Source: Actinoplanes teichomyceticus ATCC 31121 (GTDB lineage: Bacteria; Actinomycetota; Actinomycetes; Mycobacteriales; Micromonosporaceae). From it: 64,000 nt of DNA. Of this stretch, positions 27,120-36,789 are shown in pieces. A program made the translations under genes and the position numbers. A model generated the notes under the pieces. It was not told the DNA's origin and did not search any database. It saw only the letters and a list, made by a program, of their open reading frames with translations. Position 1 is the stretch's first letter; every line of letters begins with the position of its first letter. The DNA is taken from the NCBI RefSeq assembly GCF_003711105.1, contig NZ_CP023865.1, positions 4,861,001-4,925,000 on the forward strand. The letters run 5' to 3'.

Positions 27120-28391
27120 GACGCTCTCACGTTGCTTACCGAAGCTGCCCGTGCTCGCCATGCCACCTTCCGTGGCCGCGCCGGTCACCCGCACGTCCGG
27201 GCCGAACCGGGCGTCGCACCGCCGCCACACCCGGCGACCGAGTCGCTGACCGGGACGTTCCACCAGGTGAAAGGCGATCCCGGCGACCGCGAGGGTACCG
27301 GCGACGAAGGCCGCGCCGATCGCGAACGGGTGACCCCGCAACACCCGCGACACCACCACGAGCACCGGTATGTGCAACAGGTAGATCGAGAAACTGATCG
27401 CGCCGAGCCGGGTGAGCAGACCCGGGACCGCCCGGTGGCGCAGCCCGAAGGCGATCGCGAAGGTGCCGGCCACCGCGGCCGCGACGGCGCTGTTGCGCAG
27501 CAGCCCCGTCTGGTCCAGCAGCCACTGGTTGATCCCGGCGGCGACCAGCACCAGCGCGAGCACGGCACCGGCCACCCGGCGGTCGAGCTGCCGGTGCTGC
27601 GCCCGGTGCACGAGCGTGCCGGCGAACATCACGGCCAGCAGCAGCGCGGCGCCGCTGGAGTCGCCGGCGGTGGCATACCGGGTGGGCTGGCCGTCCAGCA
27701 GCGGCAGCAGGACCGTCCCGATCCCGGCGGCTCCGACGATCAGGACCGGGACACGGCGCCCACCGACGTACGCCGCCAGCGTGCCCGCCAGCAGCAGCGC
27801 GAGCACCACGGCCGCGATCCGCCGGTCACCGGGGCTGCCGGCGAGCAGGTCCCCCGGCAGCCGGCGGCCGAGCACCAGGACGATCAGCGCCAGCCCGGCC
27901 GCCCACCACGCGCTGTCGCGGTGCCGCCGCCACGCGAAGAGCCCGGCCACGATCAGGTAGAAGGTCATCTCGTAGGCGAGGGTCCAGAACGGACGCACCA
28001 CCCCGCGCAGGCCGAGCAGCTCCTGCAGCATGGTGGCGTGGCCGAGGACCGAGGTGGTGGTCTCGGCGTACAGGGTCGGGTGCAGCCGCAGCCAGCCCGC
28101 CCCGGCCAGCGCGAGCCCGACCACGATGGTCAGCAGGTAGGCCGGGTAGATGCGGAAGATCCGGCTGATCCAGAAACGCCGCAGCGAGCCGTGCCGCTCC
28201 AGCGACATCGGGATGACATAACCGCTGATCAGGAAGAACAGCAGCACGCCGTACCGGCCCGCGTCGAACTGCGCGAAGAGCGCCAGGTGCCGCTGCTGGC
28301 CGAGCACGGTGGGGCTGAGGTGGAACAGGGCGACCACCGCGGCGGCGTAGCCGCGCAGCGCGTCGAGCCAGGTCAGGCGGGATCGGGTCAC
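27117..28391 (-). CDS. Acyltransferase 3 family membrane protein (424 aa)
   Basis: This is an integral-membrane OafA/NodX-type O-acyltransferase that moves acyl groups onto glycans, lipids or small metabolites. The motif LTWLDALRGYAAAVVALFHL carries the family RGxAxxxVxxxH signature. FFLISGYVIPMSL and a series of about ten membrane segments follow, with FSIYLLHIPVLVVV near the end. It is a clear paralogue of the next gene upstream. GTG 28391 is chosen; TTG 28400 is possible but lies 5 bases from a hairpin. The stop lies within the dop promoter region. Confidence 0.88.
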   Translation of the reverse strand: MTRSRLTWLDALRGYAAAVVALFHLSPTVLGQQRHLALFAQFDAGRYGVLLFFLISGYVIPMSLERHGSLRRFWISRIFRIYPAYLLTIVVGLALAGAGWLRLHPTLYAETTTSVLGHATMLQELLGLRGVVRPFWTLAYEMTFYLIVAGLFAWRRHRDSAWWAAGLALIVLVLGRRLPGDLLAGSPGDRRIAAVVLALLLAGTLAAYVGGRRVPVLIVGAAGIGTVLLPLLDGQPTRYATAGDSSGAALLLAVMFAGTLVHRAQHRQLDRRVAGAVLALVLVAAGINQWLLDQTGLLRNSAVAAAVAGTFAIAFGLRHRAVPGLLTRLGAISFSIYLLHIPVLVVVSRVLRGHPFAIGAAFVAGTLAVAGIAFHLVERPGQRLGRRVWRRCDARFGPDVRVTGAATEGGMASTGSFGKQRESV

Positions 28392-28404
28392 ATGGGTCAA
28401 ACGA

Positions 28405-28439
28405 CGGCGCGGGCGCGGGGAAACCCCGCGCCCGCGCCG
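28405..28439 (-). terminator. Hairpin between tandem acyltransferase genes
   Basis: Perfect 16-bp GC arms (28405-28420 and 28424-28439) surround the loop aaa. It ends only 14 bp before the downstream start, leaving no room for a separate promoter, so it may attenuate as well as terminate. Confidence 0.8.
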
Positions 28440-28451
28440 CCGGCCGGCATG

Positions 28452-29795
28452 TCAGGAGGCGGCGCGGACCGGCTCCGGGGCCTCGCCGGCCGCGGCCGGC
28501 ACGGCCGCCGGCCGGCTCCAGGTCTCCGGGCCGAGCCGGGCGTCGAGGTAGCGCTGCACCCGGCGGCCCAGCCGCTGGCCGGGCTGCTCGACGAAGCGGT
28601 ACGACAGCCACGCCGCGATCAGCGCGATGATCAGGAAGGCGGCGCTCACCGCGAACCGGCCCGGCACGTGGTCCAGGACGCCCTCCGGCAGGATCTCGGC
28701 GATCGCGTGCAGCACCATCACGTGCAGCAGGTACAGCGAGTAGCTGACCGCGCCCAGCCAGACCAGCACGGCGGGCACCCGCCGGTGCCGCAGGGCGAAG
28801 GCGATGGCGAAGCTGACCACCACGGCCACCGCGGTGGTGCACCACTTGATCAGTTCGTACTTCCCGCCCACCGACAGCCAGGTGGTCAGCGCGACACCGA
28901 CCGCCACCAGGGCCAGCACCGGGATCGCCAGCTTCCGGCTCAGCTGCCCGTACTGGGCACGGTAGATCACCGTGCCGGCGAACATCACGGCCAGCATGAA
29001 GGTCGCCTGCCAGGACGAGTTCGCCGTGCCCCAGCGGGTGCTGTGGCCGTTGAACAGCGGCAGCGCCACGAAGCACAGGCCCAGCACGGCGGCCGGCAGG
29101 ACCAGCCGCCGGCGGCCCGTGACGTACGCCAGGATGCTGGCGGCCACCGCGACCACCAGGACCGCGGCCAGCAGCCGCCGGTCGGCCGCGGTGGCGCCGA
29201 ACAGGTCGCGCGGCAGTGCCGGGCCGGCCAGCGCGGCGGTCAGCATCAGCCCGGCGGCCCACAGGGCGCTGTACCGGTGCAGGCCCCAGACGAACAGGCC
29301 GACCACGATCAGGTAGAAGACCATCTCGAAGGAGAGCGTCCAGAACGGGCGGACCACACCACGCACGCCCACGAACTCCTGCAGCATCGGCACGTGGCCG
29401 AGCGTGCCGGCCACCGTCTCCTGGCGCAGCGAGGCCGGCACCTCGACCACGCCGGCCAGCGTGAGGGCGAAGAACACCGCGATGCTGGCCAGGTAGGCCG
29501 GGTAGATCCGGAAGAGCCGGCCGACCCAGAACTTGCGCGGGGAGCCGTGCCGTTCCAGCGACATGGGGATGACGTAGCCGCTGACCAGGAAGAACAGCAG
29601 GACGCCGAACTTACCCATGTCGAAGTGGCGGCCCATGACCGAGTGGTAGTGGTCCCCGATGGCGATCGGGCTCAGATGGAACAGCACGACGACGAGCGCG
29701 GCGAAGCCCCGCAGGGCGTCGAGCCAGGCGAGCCGCGCGGTGGCGGACCGGCCCTGGGTGACGCCGGGGGGGACAGGGGGACTCATGGTGCTCAT
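28452..29795 (-). CDS. Acyltransferase 3 family membrane protein (447 aa)
   Basis: This is the paralogue of the preceding gene, with the same blocks: LAWLDALRGFAALVVVLFHL, LLFFLVSGYVIPMSLERHG, GVRGVVRPFWTLSFEM and SYSLYLLHVMVLHAI. About ten membrane segments are followed by an Arg-rich C-terminal tail. Sequence identity with the neighbour is high in the membrane core, so this is a tandem duplication. ATG 29795 is chosen, with a TAGTGT -10 nine bases upstream. The gene lies directly behind the arc terminator. Confidence 0.88.
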   Translation of the reverse strand: MSTMSPPVPPGVTQGRSATARLAWLDALRGFAALVVVLFHLSPIAIGDHYHSVMGRHFDMGKFGVLLFFLVSGYVIPMSLERHGSPRKFWVGRLFRIYPAYLASIAVFFALTLAGVVEVPASLRQETVAGTLGHVPMLQEFVGVRGVVRPFWTLSFEMVFYLIVVGLFVWGLHRYSALWAAGLMLTAALAGPALPRDLFGATAADRRLLAAVLVVAVAASILAYVTGRRRLVLPAAVLGLCFVALPLFNGHSTRWGTANSSWQATFMLAVMFAGTVIYRAQYGQLSRKLAIPVLALVAVGVALTTWLSVGGKYELIKWCTTAVAVVVSFAIAFALRHRRVPAVLVWLGAVSYSLYLLHVMVLHAIAEILPEGVLDHVPGRFAVSAAFLIIALIAAWLSYRFVEQPGQRLGRRVQRYLDARLGPETWSRPAAVPAAAGEAPEPVRAAS

Positions 29796-29804
29796 AGTGG
29801 GCAC

Positions 29805-29810
29805 ACACTA
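29805..29810 (-). promoter_or_regulatory. Leaderless -10 element for the upstream acyltransferase
   Basis: On the minus strand TAGTGT lies 9 bases before ATG 29795, next to the arc terminator. Confidence 0.45.
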
Positions 29811-29842
29811 ACGGGCGCGGACGGCTTCCCGTCCGCGCCCGT
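29811..29842 (-). terminator. Terminator hairpin after arc
   Basis: Perfect 14-bp arms (29811-29824 and 29829-29842) with a 4-base loop lie 15 bp past the arc stop. Confidence 0.85.
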
Positions 29843-29856
29843 CTGTGTCGTTTCGA

Positions 29857-31638
29857 CTACAAATACTGGCCGGTGTTGGACGCGGTCTCGATCGACCGGC
29901 CCGCCTCGGCGCCCTTGCCGCCGGAGACGAGGGTACGGATGTAGACGATCCGCTCGCCCTTCTTGCCGGAGATCCGGGCCCAGTCGTCCGGGTTGGTGGT
30001 GTTCGGCAGGTCCTCGTTCTCCCGGAACTCGTCGACGCAGCTGTCCAGCAGGTGCTGCAGTCGCAGGCCCTTGGTGCCGGAGGTGAGGAACTCCTTGATC
30101 GCCATTTTCTTGCCGCGGTCGACGATGTTCTGGATCATCGCGCCGGAGTTGAAGTCCTTGAAGTACAGGACCTCCTTGTCACCGTTGGCGTAGGTGACCT
30201 CCAGGAAGCGGTTCTCCTCGGACTCGGTGTACATCCGCAGCACGACCGCCTCGATCATCGCGGCGACGGTGGCGTCCCGGTTGCCGCCGTGCTCGTTGAG
30301 GTCGTCCTCGCTGAGCGGCAGGTCGGGCAGGATGTACTTGGCGAAGATGTCCTTGGCCGCCTCGGCGTCCGGCCGCTCGATCTTGATCTTCACGTCGAGC
30401 CGGCCGGGGCGCAGGATCGCCGGGTCGATCATGTCTTCCCGGTTGGACGCGCCGATGACGATCACGTTCTCCAGGCCCTCGACACCGTCGATCTCGCTGA
30501 GCAGCTGCGGGACGATGGTGTTCTCCACGTCGCTGGAGACGCCGGAGCCACGGGTCCGGAAGATCGAGTCCATCTCGTCGAAGAACACGATCACCGGGGT
30601 GCCCTCGCCGGCCTTCTCCCGGGCCCGCTGGAAGACCAGGCGGATGTGCCGCTCGGTCTCACCCACGTACTTGTTCAGCAGCTCCGGGCCCTTGATGTTG
30701 AGGAAGTAGCTGGTGTGCTTCTCCTCACCGCGGCGCTCGGCGATCTTCTTGGCCAGCGAGTTGGCCACCGCCTTGGCGATCAGGGTCTTGCCACAGCCGG
30801 GCGGGCCGTAGAGCAGGATGCCCTTCGGCGGGCGCAGCTGGTGCTCCCGGAACAGGTCGGCGTGCAGGAAGGGCAGCTCCACCGCGTCGCGGATCTGCTC
30901 GATCTGCGCGTGCAGGCCACCGATGTCGGTGTAGTCGACGTCGGGGACCTCCTCCAGGACGAGCTCCTCGACCTCGCTCTTCGGGATCCGCTCGTACGCG
31001 TACGCCGAGCGGGGCTCGATCATCAGCGAGTCACCGGCGCGCAGCTTGGTGATCTCCAGCGAATCGGCCAGGAAGACGATCCGCTCCTCGTCAGCGTGCG
31101 AGACCACCAGCGCCCGGTCGGCGCGGCCGCCGGCCGGATTGTCGAGGACCTCCTTGAGCAGGACGACCTCGCCGGTGCGCTCGTAGCCGAACGCGTCCAC
31201 CACGTTCAGCGCGTCGTTGAGCAGGACCTCCTGGCCCCGCTTGAGCTCGTCGGCGGCGAGCGACGGCGAGACCGCCACCCGCAGCTTACGGCCGCCGGTG
31301 AACACGTCCACCGTGCCGTCCTCGTGGGCCGCCAAAAAAACGCCGTAGCCGCTGGGCGGCTGGGCGAGCCGGTCAATCTCTTCCTTGAGAGTGACGATCT
31401 GGGCCCGGGCTTCCTTGAGGGTCGCCACGAGCCGTTCGTTGTTCTCGGTCACTCGGGCCAGCTGCGCCTGCGTGGTCGCGAGCCGTTCCTCGAGCTGCCG
31501 GACGTGTCGGGGGCTCTCGGTCAACTTCCGCCGCACCAGAGCGAGTTCCTCTTGCAGGAACGCGACCTGGCTGGAGAGATCGTTGGCCTCTTTCTCCCAT
31601 CGTGCGGCGCGGGAGTCCGCTTCGTCGCTACGTGCCAC
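29857..31638 (-). CDS. arc: Proteasome-associated AAA ATPase Arc/Mpa (593 aa)
   Basis: This hexameric unfoldase recruits pupylated proteins and threads them into PrcAB. An N-terminal coiled coil (about 10-93) binds Pup, and two OB-type domains follow (about 95-230). The AAA domain has Walker A GPPGCGKT (278-285), Walker B VFFDEMD (351-357), and sensor and arginine-finger motifs ([20 protein letters not shown]). The C-terminus TGQYL ends with the QYL motif that docks in the PrcA pockets. GTG 31638 has GGAGG about 7 bases upstream, and a candidate TAGTGT -10 lies at 31676-31681. Confidence 0.97.
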   Translation of the reverse strand: MARSDEADSRAARWEKEANDLSSQVAFLQEELALVRRKLTESPRHVRQLEERLATTQAQLARVTENNERLVATLKEARAQIVTLKEEIDRLAQPPSGYGVFLAAHEDGTVDVFTGGRKLRVAVSPSLAADELKRGQEVLLNDALNVVDAFGYERTGEVVLLKEVLDNPAGGRADRALVVSHADEERIVFLADSLEITKLRAGDSLMIEPRSAYAYERIPKSEVEELVLEEVPDVDYTDIGGLHAQIEQIRDAVELPFLHADLFREHQLRPPKGILLYGPPGCGKTLIAKAVANSLAKKIAERRGEEKHTSYFLNIKGPELLNKYVGETERHIRLVFQRAREKAGEGTPVIVFFDEMDSIFRTRGSGVSSDVENTIVPQLLSEIDGVEGLENVIVIGASNREDMIDPAILRPGRLDVKIKIERPDAEAAKDIFAKYILPDLPLSEDDLNEHGGNRDATVAAMIEAVVLRMYTESEENRFLEVTYANGDKEVLYFKDFNSGAMIQNIVDRGKKMAIKEFLTSGTKGLRLQHLLDSCVDEFRENEDLPNTTNPDDWARISGKKGERIVYIRTLVSGGKGAEAGRSIETASNTGQYL

Positions 31639-31675
31639 GTCCCACCTCCCCGGGGGGCTCGAACGTCTTGGGTCA

Positions 31676-31681
31676 ACACTA
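31676..31681 (-). promoter_or_regulatory. Candidate -10 for arc
   Basis: On the minus strand TAGTGT lies 37 bases before GTG 31638, giving a leader of about 30 bases with a good ribosome site. No clear -35 is seen. Confidence 0.4.
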
Positions 31682-31812
31682 GCCGTTGCGGAGCAGTTTT
31701 CATCCCATGCAACACCCTCGTCACCGAGTCTTGATCGATTGGTCCGACCACCGGCGCGCCGCCCGCCCGGCGTTCGGGTACCGTCGGCCGCAACCGGTCG
31801 TGGGAGGTGAAG

Positions 31813-32103
31813 GTGTCAGCGGACGCTGATGAGCTGCAGGTCTGGATCGATCAGGACCTGTGTACCGGTGACGGACTCTGCGTCCAGTACGCGCCGGAGG
31901 TCTTCGAGCTCGACATCGACGGCCTGGCGTACGTGAAAGATGTCTCGGGCGATTTGCTGCAGCACGCCGGGGCGCGCACGGGCGTACCCGGGCACCTGGT
32001 CCTCGAGGTCGTCGACTCCGCGAAGGAGTGCCCCGGCGACTGCATCCACGTGGTCCGGCGGGCCGACGACGTGGAGGTCGCCGGCCCGGACGCCGACCGG
32101 TGA
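31813..32103 (+). CDS. Ferredoxin, iron-sulfur type (96 aa)
   Basis: This is a small electron carrier. Cysteines lie in LCTGDGLC (the CxxDGxC-like site) and in ECPGDCI near the C-terminus, consistent with a 3Fe-4S or 4Fe-4S cluster of the kind that feeds actinobacterial P450s. The surrounding acidic surface ([11 protein letters not shown]) is typical. GTG 31813 follows GGGAGG by 5 bases; the GTG two codons earlier overlaps that site. It is divergent from arc. Confidence 0.85.
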   Translation: MSADADELQVWIDQDLCTGDGLCVQYAPEVFELDIDGLAYVKDVSGDLLQHAGARTGVPGHLVLEVVDSAKECPGDCIHVVRRADDVEVAGPDADR

Positions 32104-32120
32104 GCGGACGTGCGTGACGG

Positions 32121-32711
32121 TCAGAGGGTGGGGCGGCCGACCAGCGACGCCACCACCCGGGAGAACTCCTCCAGCCGGGCGATCTGACCCGCCCCGCCGT
32201 CGTCGAGGGTCTTGCCGAAGCGCAGCGCGTCGTGCCGCAGCGGCGCCCGGCCCTCCTCCTCGGCCAACCCGGGCGGCGGCACCGCGTCGTCGACCGAGCT
32301 CAGCAGCAGGTAGACGTCGATGCTGTCGACGCGTGCCTGGCCGCTGGAGGTCCGGGTGAGCCGCCGCCGGCAGCCCACCTCGGTGATCGTGGACAGCGGC
32401 ACCACCCGCAGCGACGAGGTCATCGAGCCGGCCGGGCCGTCGCCGGGCGCCACGTCCTCACCGTGCCAGAGCACCAGCCGGCTGCCGTCGCAGACGACGA
32501 CCTCCTGCCAGACCCCGTTCACCTCGTTGACGAAGCGTTCCAGGGTGAAGCAGAGCACCGAGGCCCCGCGCAGCACGCCGAACAGCGCCTCCAGAGCGAC
32601 CTCGGGGTCGCGCAGGTAGGCGCGGGCCGCCGAGTCCAGGTCCGGGTAGGGCGACCAGTCCGGGAACACCGCCGGCATCTCGTTGCTGCCGCCGAACGGC
32701 GGAGAACTCAT
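32121..32711 (-). CDS. DUF5998-like conserved actinobacterial protein (196 aa)
   Basis: The layout resembles the DUF5998 family found next to trmI in many actinomycetes: a helical N-terminus (PYPDLDSAARAYLRDPEVALEAL), then beta-rich segments (VVVCDGSRLVLWHGED, MTSSLRVVPLSTITEV). I recognise it only by this pattern. ATG 32711 has GGAG 9 bases upstream. It is followed by the convergent ferredoxin gene. Confidence 0.6.
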   Translation of the reverse strand: MSSPPFGGSNEMPAVFPDWSPYPDLDSAARAYLRDPEVALEALFGVLRGASVLCFTLERFVNEVNGVWQEVVVCDGSRLVLWHGEDVAPGDGPAGSMTSSLRVVPLSTITEVGCRRRLTRTSSGQARVDSIDVYLLLSSVDDAVPPPGLAEEEGRAPLRHDALRFGKTLDDGGAGQIARLEEFSRVVASLVGRPTL

Positions 32712-32775
32712 CGCGCCCACTCCTTGTCCTCCCATCGACGTTCCCGGAGGAAATTACCGGACTCGCGCAACCCGG

Positions 32776-33741
<966 letters not shown>

Positions 33742-34893
33742 TCAGGTCCGTTGCGTCCGGCGCGGTTCGAGGACGGCCGCGACGTCGGCGACCCGCAGGA
33801 CGCCGATCACATCCTCGCCTGCCGTCACCAGATACTGCGCACCCGGGTGGGCCTGCAACGCGCGCACCACCTGCTCGCCGGTCATGCTCACCGGCAGGCT
33901 GGTCAGCGCCTCGCGGGAGCGCGCGACGCTCTCCACGCTCACCCAGGGGCGCCGATCGACCGGCACGCGCTCGGCGGCGACCGGGTCGACCAGCGCGGTG
34001 AGGCTACCCGCCGCGTCGCTGACCGCGAGCACCACATCCGGCCGCGGGTCCTCGGCGCGCCGCCGCTGGGCCTCGCCGAGCGGGGTGCCGGCCGGCACCG
34101 CCAGCACCGGGCGGGCCAGCGAGCCCAGGTCGATCAGCGGGAACCGGCCGGTCATCCGGCCCAGCCGGATCGACTGCCCGGCGCCGTGCCACAGGGTCAG
34201 CGTGACCAGCAACACGAACGCCATCCCGAACAGGGTCAGCACGCCGAGCTGGAAGAGCAGCAGCACCACGACCGCGGTGCCGAAGGCGATCACCCGGCCG
34301 GCCCAGCCGGCCACCACCGTGGCCCGGTTACGGTCCTTCAGCAGCGCCCACATCCCGGCGCGCAGCGCCCGGCCGCCGTCCAGCGGCAGCCCCGGCAGGA
34401 CGTTGAAGACGGCCACCAGCACGTTGCTCACCGCCAGCTGGAACGCGATCTGCCCGGGCACGGTGTCCTCCGGCAGCACCAGCGCCGCGCCGGTGGCCAC
34501 CCCGCCGAGCAGCAGCGACACACCCGGACCGGCCAGCGAGACCAGCGCGTCCACCCGTGGGCTGGGCGCGTCGCGTTCCATCTCGGTCCAGCCGCTGAGC
34601 AGCTCCAGGGTGATGCGGCGCACGCCGATGCCGTGGCGCCGGGCGACCAGCGCGTGACCCAGCTCGTGCAGCAGCACCGAGCCGAGCAGGCACACCACGA
34701 ATCCCACCCCGACCAGATAGGCCCACGGCTGCCCCAGCCCCAGCTCGGCCCGGGCGTAGTTGCCGTAGACCACGGTGACCAGCAGCGCGAGCAGCACCAT
34801 CGAGGCGTTCGCGTGCACCGGGATGCCCAGCACCCGCCCCACCGCCCGGCCGCCGCGCGGCGCCGGGGGTCGCTGCCTCGCGCTGTCCTCCAT
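33742..34893 (-). CDS. M50 zinc metalloprotease with CBS domains (383 aa)
   Basis: This is an intramembrane site-2-protease family member. HELGH (in LLHELGHALVARRHGI) and the distal NVLPGLPLDGGRAL (the NPxxxxDGG-like element) form the metal site. Six membrane segments are followed by two CBS modules (from about residue 270: LARPVLAVPAGTPLGEAQRRR and LTSLPVSMTGEQVVRALQAHP). The start ATG 34893 has a TAGCAT -10 seven bases upstream. The same neighbourhood (with trmI and the RecB-like gene) occurs in mycobacteria. Confidence 0.9.
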   Translation of the reverse strand: MEDSARQRPPAPRGGRAVGRVLGIPVHANASMVLLALLVTVVYGNYARAELGLGQPWAYLVGVGFVVCLLGSVLLHELGHALVARRHGIGVRRITLELLSGWTEMERDAPSPRVDALVSLAGPGVSLLLGGVATGAALVLPEDTVPGQIAFQLAVSNVLVAVFNVLPGLPLDGGRALRAGMWALLKDRNRATVVAGWAGRVIAFGTAVVVLLLFQLGVLTLFGMAFVLLVTLTLWHGAGQSIRLGRMTGRFPLIDLGSLARPVLAVPAGTPLGEAQRRRAEDPRPDVVLAVSDAAGSLTALVDPVAAERVPVDRRPWVSVESVARSREALTSLPVSMTGEQVVRALQAHPGAQYLVTAGEDVIGVLRVADVAAVLEPRRTQRT

Positions 34894-34900
34894 CCGGTCG

Positions 34901-34906
34901 ATGCTA
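34901..34906 (-). promoter_or_regulatory. Leaderless -10 element for the M50-trmI operon
   Basis: On the minus strand TAGCAT lies 7 bases before ATG 34893. Confidence 0.5.
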
Positions 34907-35006
34907 CGGACCGCGCGCCTGTCGCGCGGATCACGATCCGCACGCCGGCCGCGGGGATCGATGGGACCGGCCGCCGCCGGTCGGGCGTTTCGTCGTACCT
35001 CTGCCC

Positions 35007-35012
35007 TAGCCT
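35007..35012 (+). promoter_or_regulatory. Leaderless -10 element for the RecB-like gene
   Basis: TAGCCT ends 7 bases before ATG 35020, with no Shine-Dalgarno. Confidence 0.55.
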
Positions 35013-35019
35013 GGCTGGC

Positions 35020-36243
35020 ATGACGGCACAGACGGTGTTCCCACCCCCGCAGCCCCGCCCCGGCGGTTCGGCGCCCTCCCCCGCGACGTCGGCCGGGCGC
35101 GCGGGGCTGGGCGACCGGCCGGCCGGGCCGTCGCTGTCGCCGTCGCGGGCCGCCGACTTCAAGACCTGCCCGCTGCTGTTCCGCTTCCGCACCATCGACA
35201 AGCTGCCCGAGCAGCCGTCGGCCGACCAGATGCGCGGCACGCTGGTGCACGCCGTGCTGGAGCGGCTGTTCGACCTGCCCGCCGCCGAGCGCACGCCGCA
35301 GGCCGCGGCCGCCCTGGTCGCGCCGGAATGGGAGCGGCTGGTCTCGCACGATCCGGGGCTGGCCAGGCTGTTCGCGGCCGAGACCGCGCAGCGCCCGGCC
35401 GGCCCGATCGCTTCCGGCGCGGCGGACTCCGAGGTGGCCGGCTCCGGTGCCGGCCCGATCGCTCCCGGCGCGACGGACTCCGAGGTGGCCGGCTCCGGTG
35501 CCGGCCCGTCCGCCGTCGACGCCTCCGGGCCCCTCGATGTGGGACACGCCACAGGCGCCGTGCGTGATCCCGCCGCGGTGGCCGCCGAGGCGGACGCGAC
35601 CGGTCAGCTGGCTCTCGTCGACGCCCCGGCCGGCGCCGGGGAGGCCGCCCGGCTGGCCGCCTTCCTGGGCAGCGCCCGGGACCTGCTCGCCGGGTACTTC
35701 GCGGTCGAGGACCCGCAGCGGCTGGAGCCCGCCGAGCGGGAGACCCTGATCTCCACGATGATCGACGAGAAGCTGCTGATCCGCGGCTACATCGACCGGC
35801 TCGACGTCTCCCCGGCCGGGGACCTGCGGGTGGTCGACTACAAGACCGGCGGCGCGCCGCGCGAGGCGTTCGAGGGCCGCGCCCTGTTCCAGCTGAAGTT
35901 CTACGCCCTGGTCCTGTGGCGTACCCGCGGCGTGGTGCCCCGGGTGCTGCGGCTGCTCTACCTGAAGGACGCCGAGGTCCTCGACTACAGTCCGGACGCC
36001 GGCGAGCTGGAGCGTTTCGAGCGCACCCTGGTCGCCCTCTCGCAGGCCGTCGAGCGTGCCAAGCGCACCCGGGACTTCCGCCCCAAGCCGAGCCGGCTCT
36101 GCGGCTGGTGCAACCACCAGGCCCTCTGCCCGGAGTTCGGCGGCACCCCGCCGCCCTTCCCGGAGTCTCCCGCCACGGGCGTCCCCGCCGACTCCGAACC
36201 CGACCGCCTGTCCCCCACCGCTCCGGACGACCTCGTTGCCTGA
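35020..36243 (+). CDS. RecB-family PD-(D/E)XK nuclease with Fe-S cysteines (407 aa)
   Basis: This is an orthologue of the mycobacterial RecB-like exonuclease encoded next to trmI (Rv2119 type). The first cysteine is C50 in FKTCPLLFRF; the last three are in LCGWCNHQALCPEF, giving the AddB/Cas4-like 4Fe-4S arrangement. The catalytic strand is LRVVDYKTGG (D and K). Between residues about 125 and 195 sits an Ala/Gly/Ser-rich insertion with a 17-residue tandem repeat, absent from a compact nuclease core. ATG 35020 follows a leaderless -10. Confidence 0.88.
   Translation: MTAQTVFPPPQPRPGGSAPSPATSAGRAGLGDRPAGPSLSPSRAADFKTCPLLFRFRTIDKLPEQPSADQMRGTLVHAVLERLFDLPAAERTPQAAAALVAPEWERLVSHDPGLARLFAAETAQRPAGPIASGAADSEVAGSGAGPIAPGATDSEVAGSGAGPSAVDASGPLDVGHATGAVRDPAAVAAEADATGQLALVDAPAGAGEAARLAAFLGSARDLLAGYFAVEDPQRLEPAERETLISTMIDEKLLIRGYIDRLDVSPAGDLRVVDYKTGGAPREAFEGRALFQLKFYALVLWRTRGVVPRVLRLLYLKDAEVLDYSPDAGELERFERTLVALSQAVERAKRTRDFRPKPSRLCGWCNHQALCPEFGGTPPPFPESPATGVPADSEPDRLSPTAPDDLVA
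35401..35502 (+). repeat. 51-bp coding tandem repeat, 2 copies
   Basis: 35401-35451 and 35452-35502 are near-identical; they encode GPIASGAADSEVAGSGA and GPIAPGATDSEVAGSGA in the RecB-like nuclease. Frame is preserved because 51 is a multiple of 3. Confidence 0.9.
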
Positions 36244-36789
36244 TCTTCCGCCCGACCCCGCCCGATGCCGCACGGTGCGGCCACGGACAGCCTGCCCGCG
36301 CGGCCTCACCCGGCTCGGCTGCCGGCCCCCCACCCGGCTCGGCGCCCGGCCGCGCGATGCCGCCCCGCCCGGCCCCGGTGCCACCGCATCCCGCCACCGG
36401 CCCCGACCCGCCGGCAGCCTCCGGCCGCCGCTCCCGCACCCGCCCGCCGACGCGCGGCGTGCCCGCACCACCCGAAGACCCGCAGCCACCCGCGCGACGC
36501 CGCCACCCGAGCCGCGTCGCACCGGCCGGACCGCCGCGACGGCATCGCCGGATCAGGGCGGTCGTGGTGACCGCGACCGGGACGCCGTCGCTCCCCGCAG
36601 CGGCGAGGCCGCGATCAGGATCGGACCGTCCACCCGCGGGCCCGTTTCGCCGGCCGGGCCGCCCCGCCCCGGCACGCGAGCGGCTGTCCCCGGACTCGCC
36701 GCGGCAGGCCGGCGGCGCTTGCCGGCACCCGGCCACCCACCGACACCCGGCCACCCGCCTACACCCCCGTTCGCGGAACGGATCCGGGC
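36244..36789. other. Gene-free GC-rich stretch
   Basis: 546 bp between the RecB-like gene and the response regulator. Open frames span it in several phases because stops are rare in such GC-rich DNA, but none has a ribosome site or recognisable protein. Short C-rich runs recur without a clean period. Confidence 0.5.

Noticed and set aside
33742..36522. A 926-codon minus-strand frame extending the M50 protease gene back across the RecB-like gene
   Set aside because: Only the part from ATG 34893 has the family sequence; the upstream part is antisense to a clear nuclease gene.
36244..36789. A small gene in the gap before the response regulator
   Set aside because: Several frames are open but none has a ribosome site, -10 at leaderless distance, or plausible protein composition.
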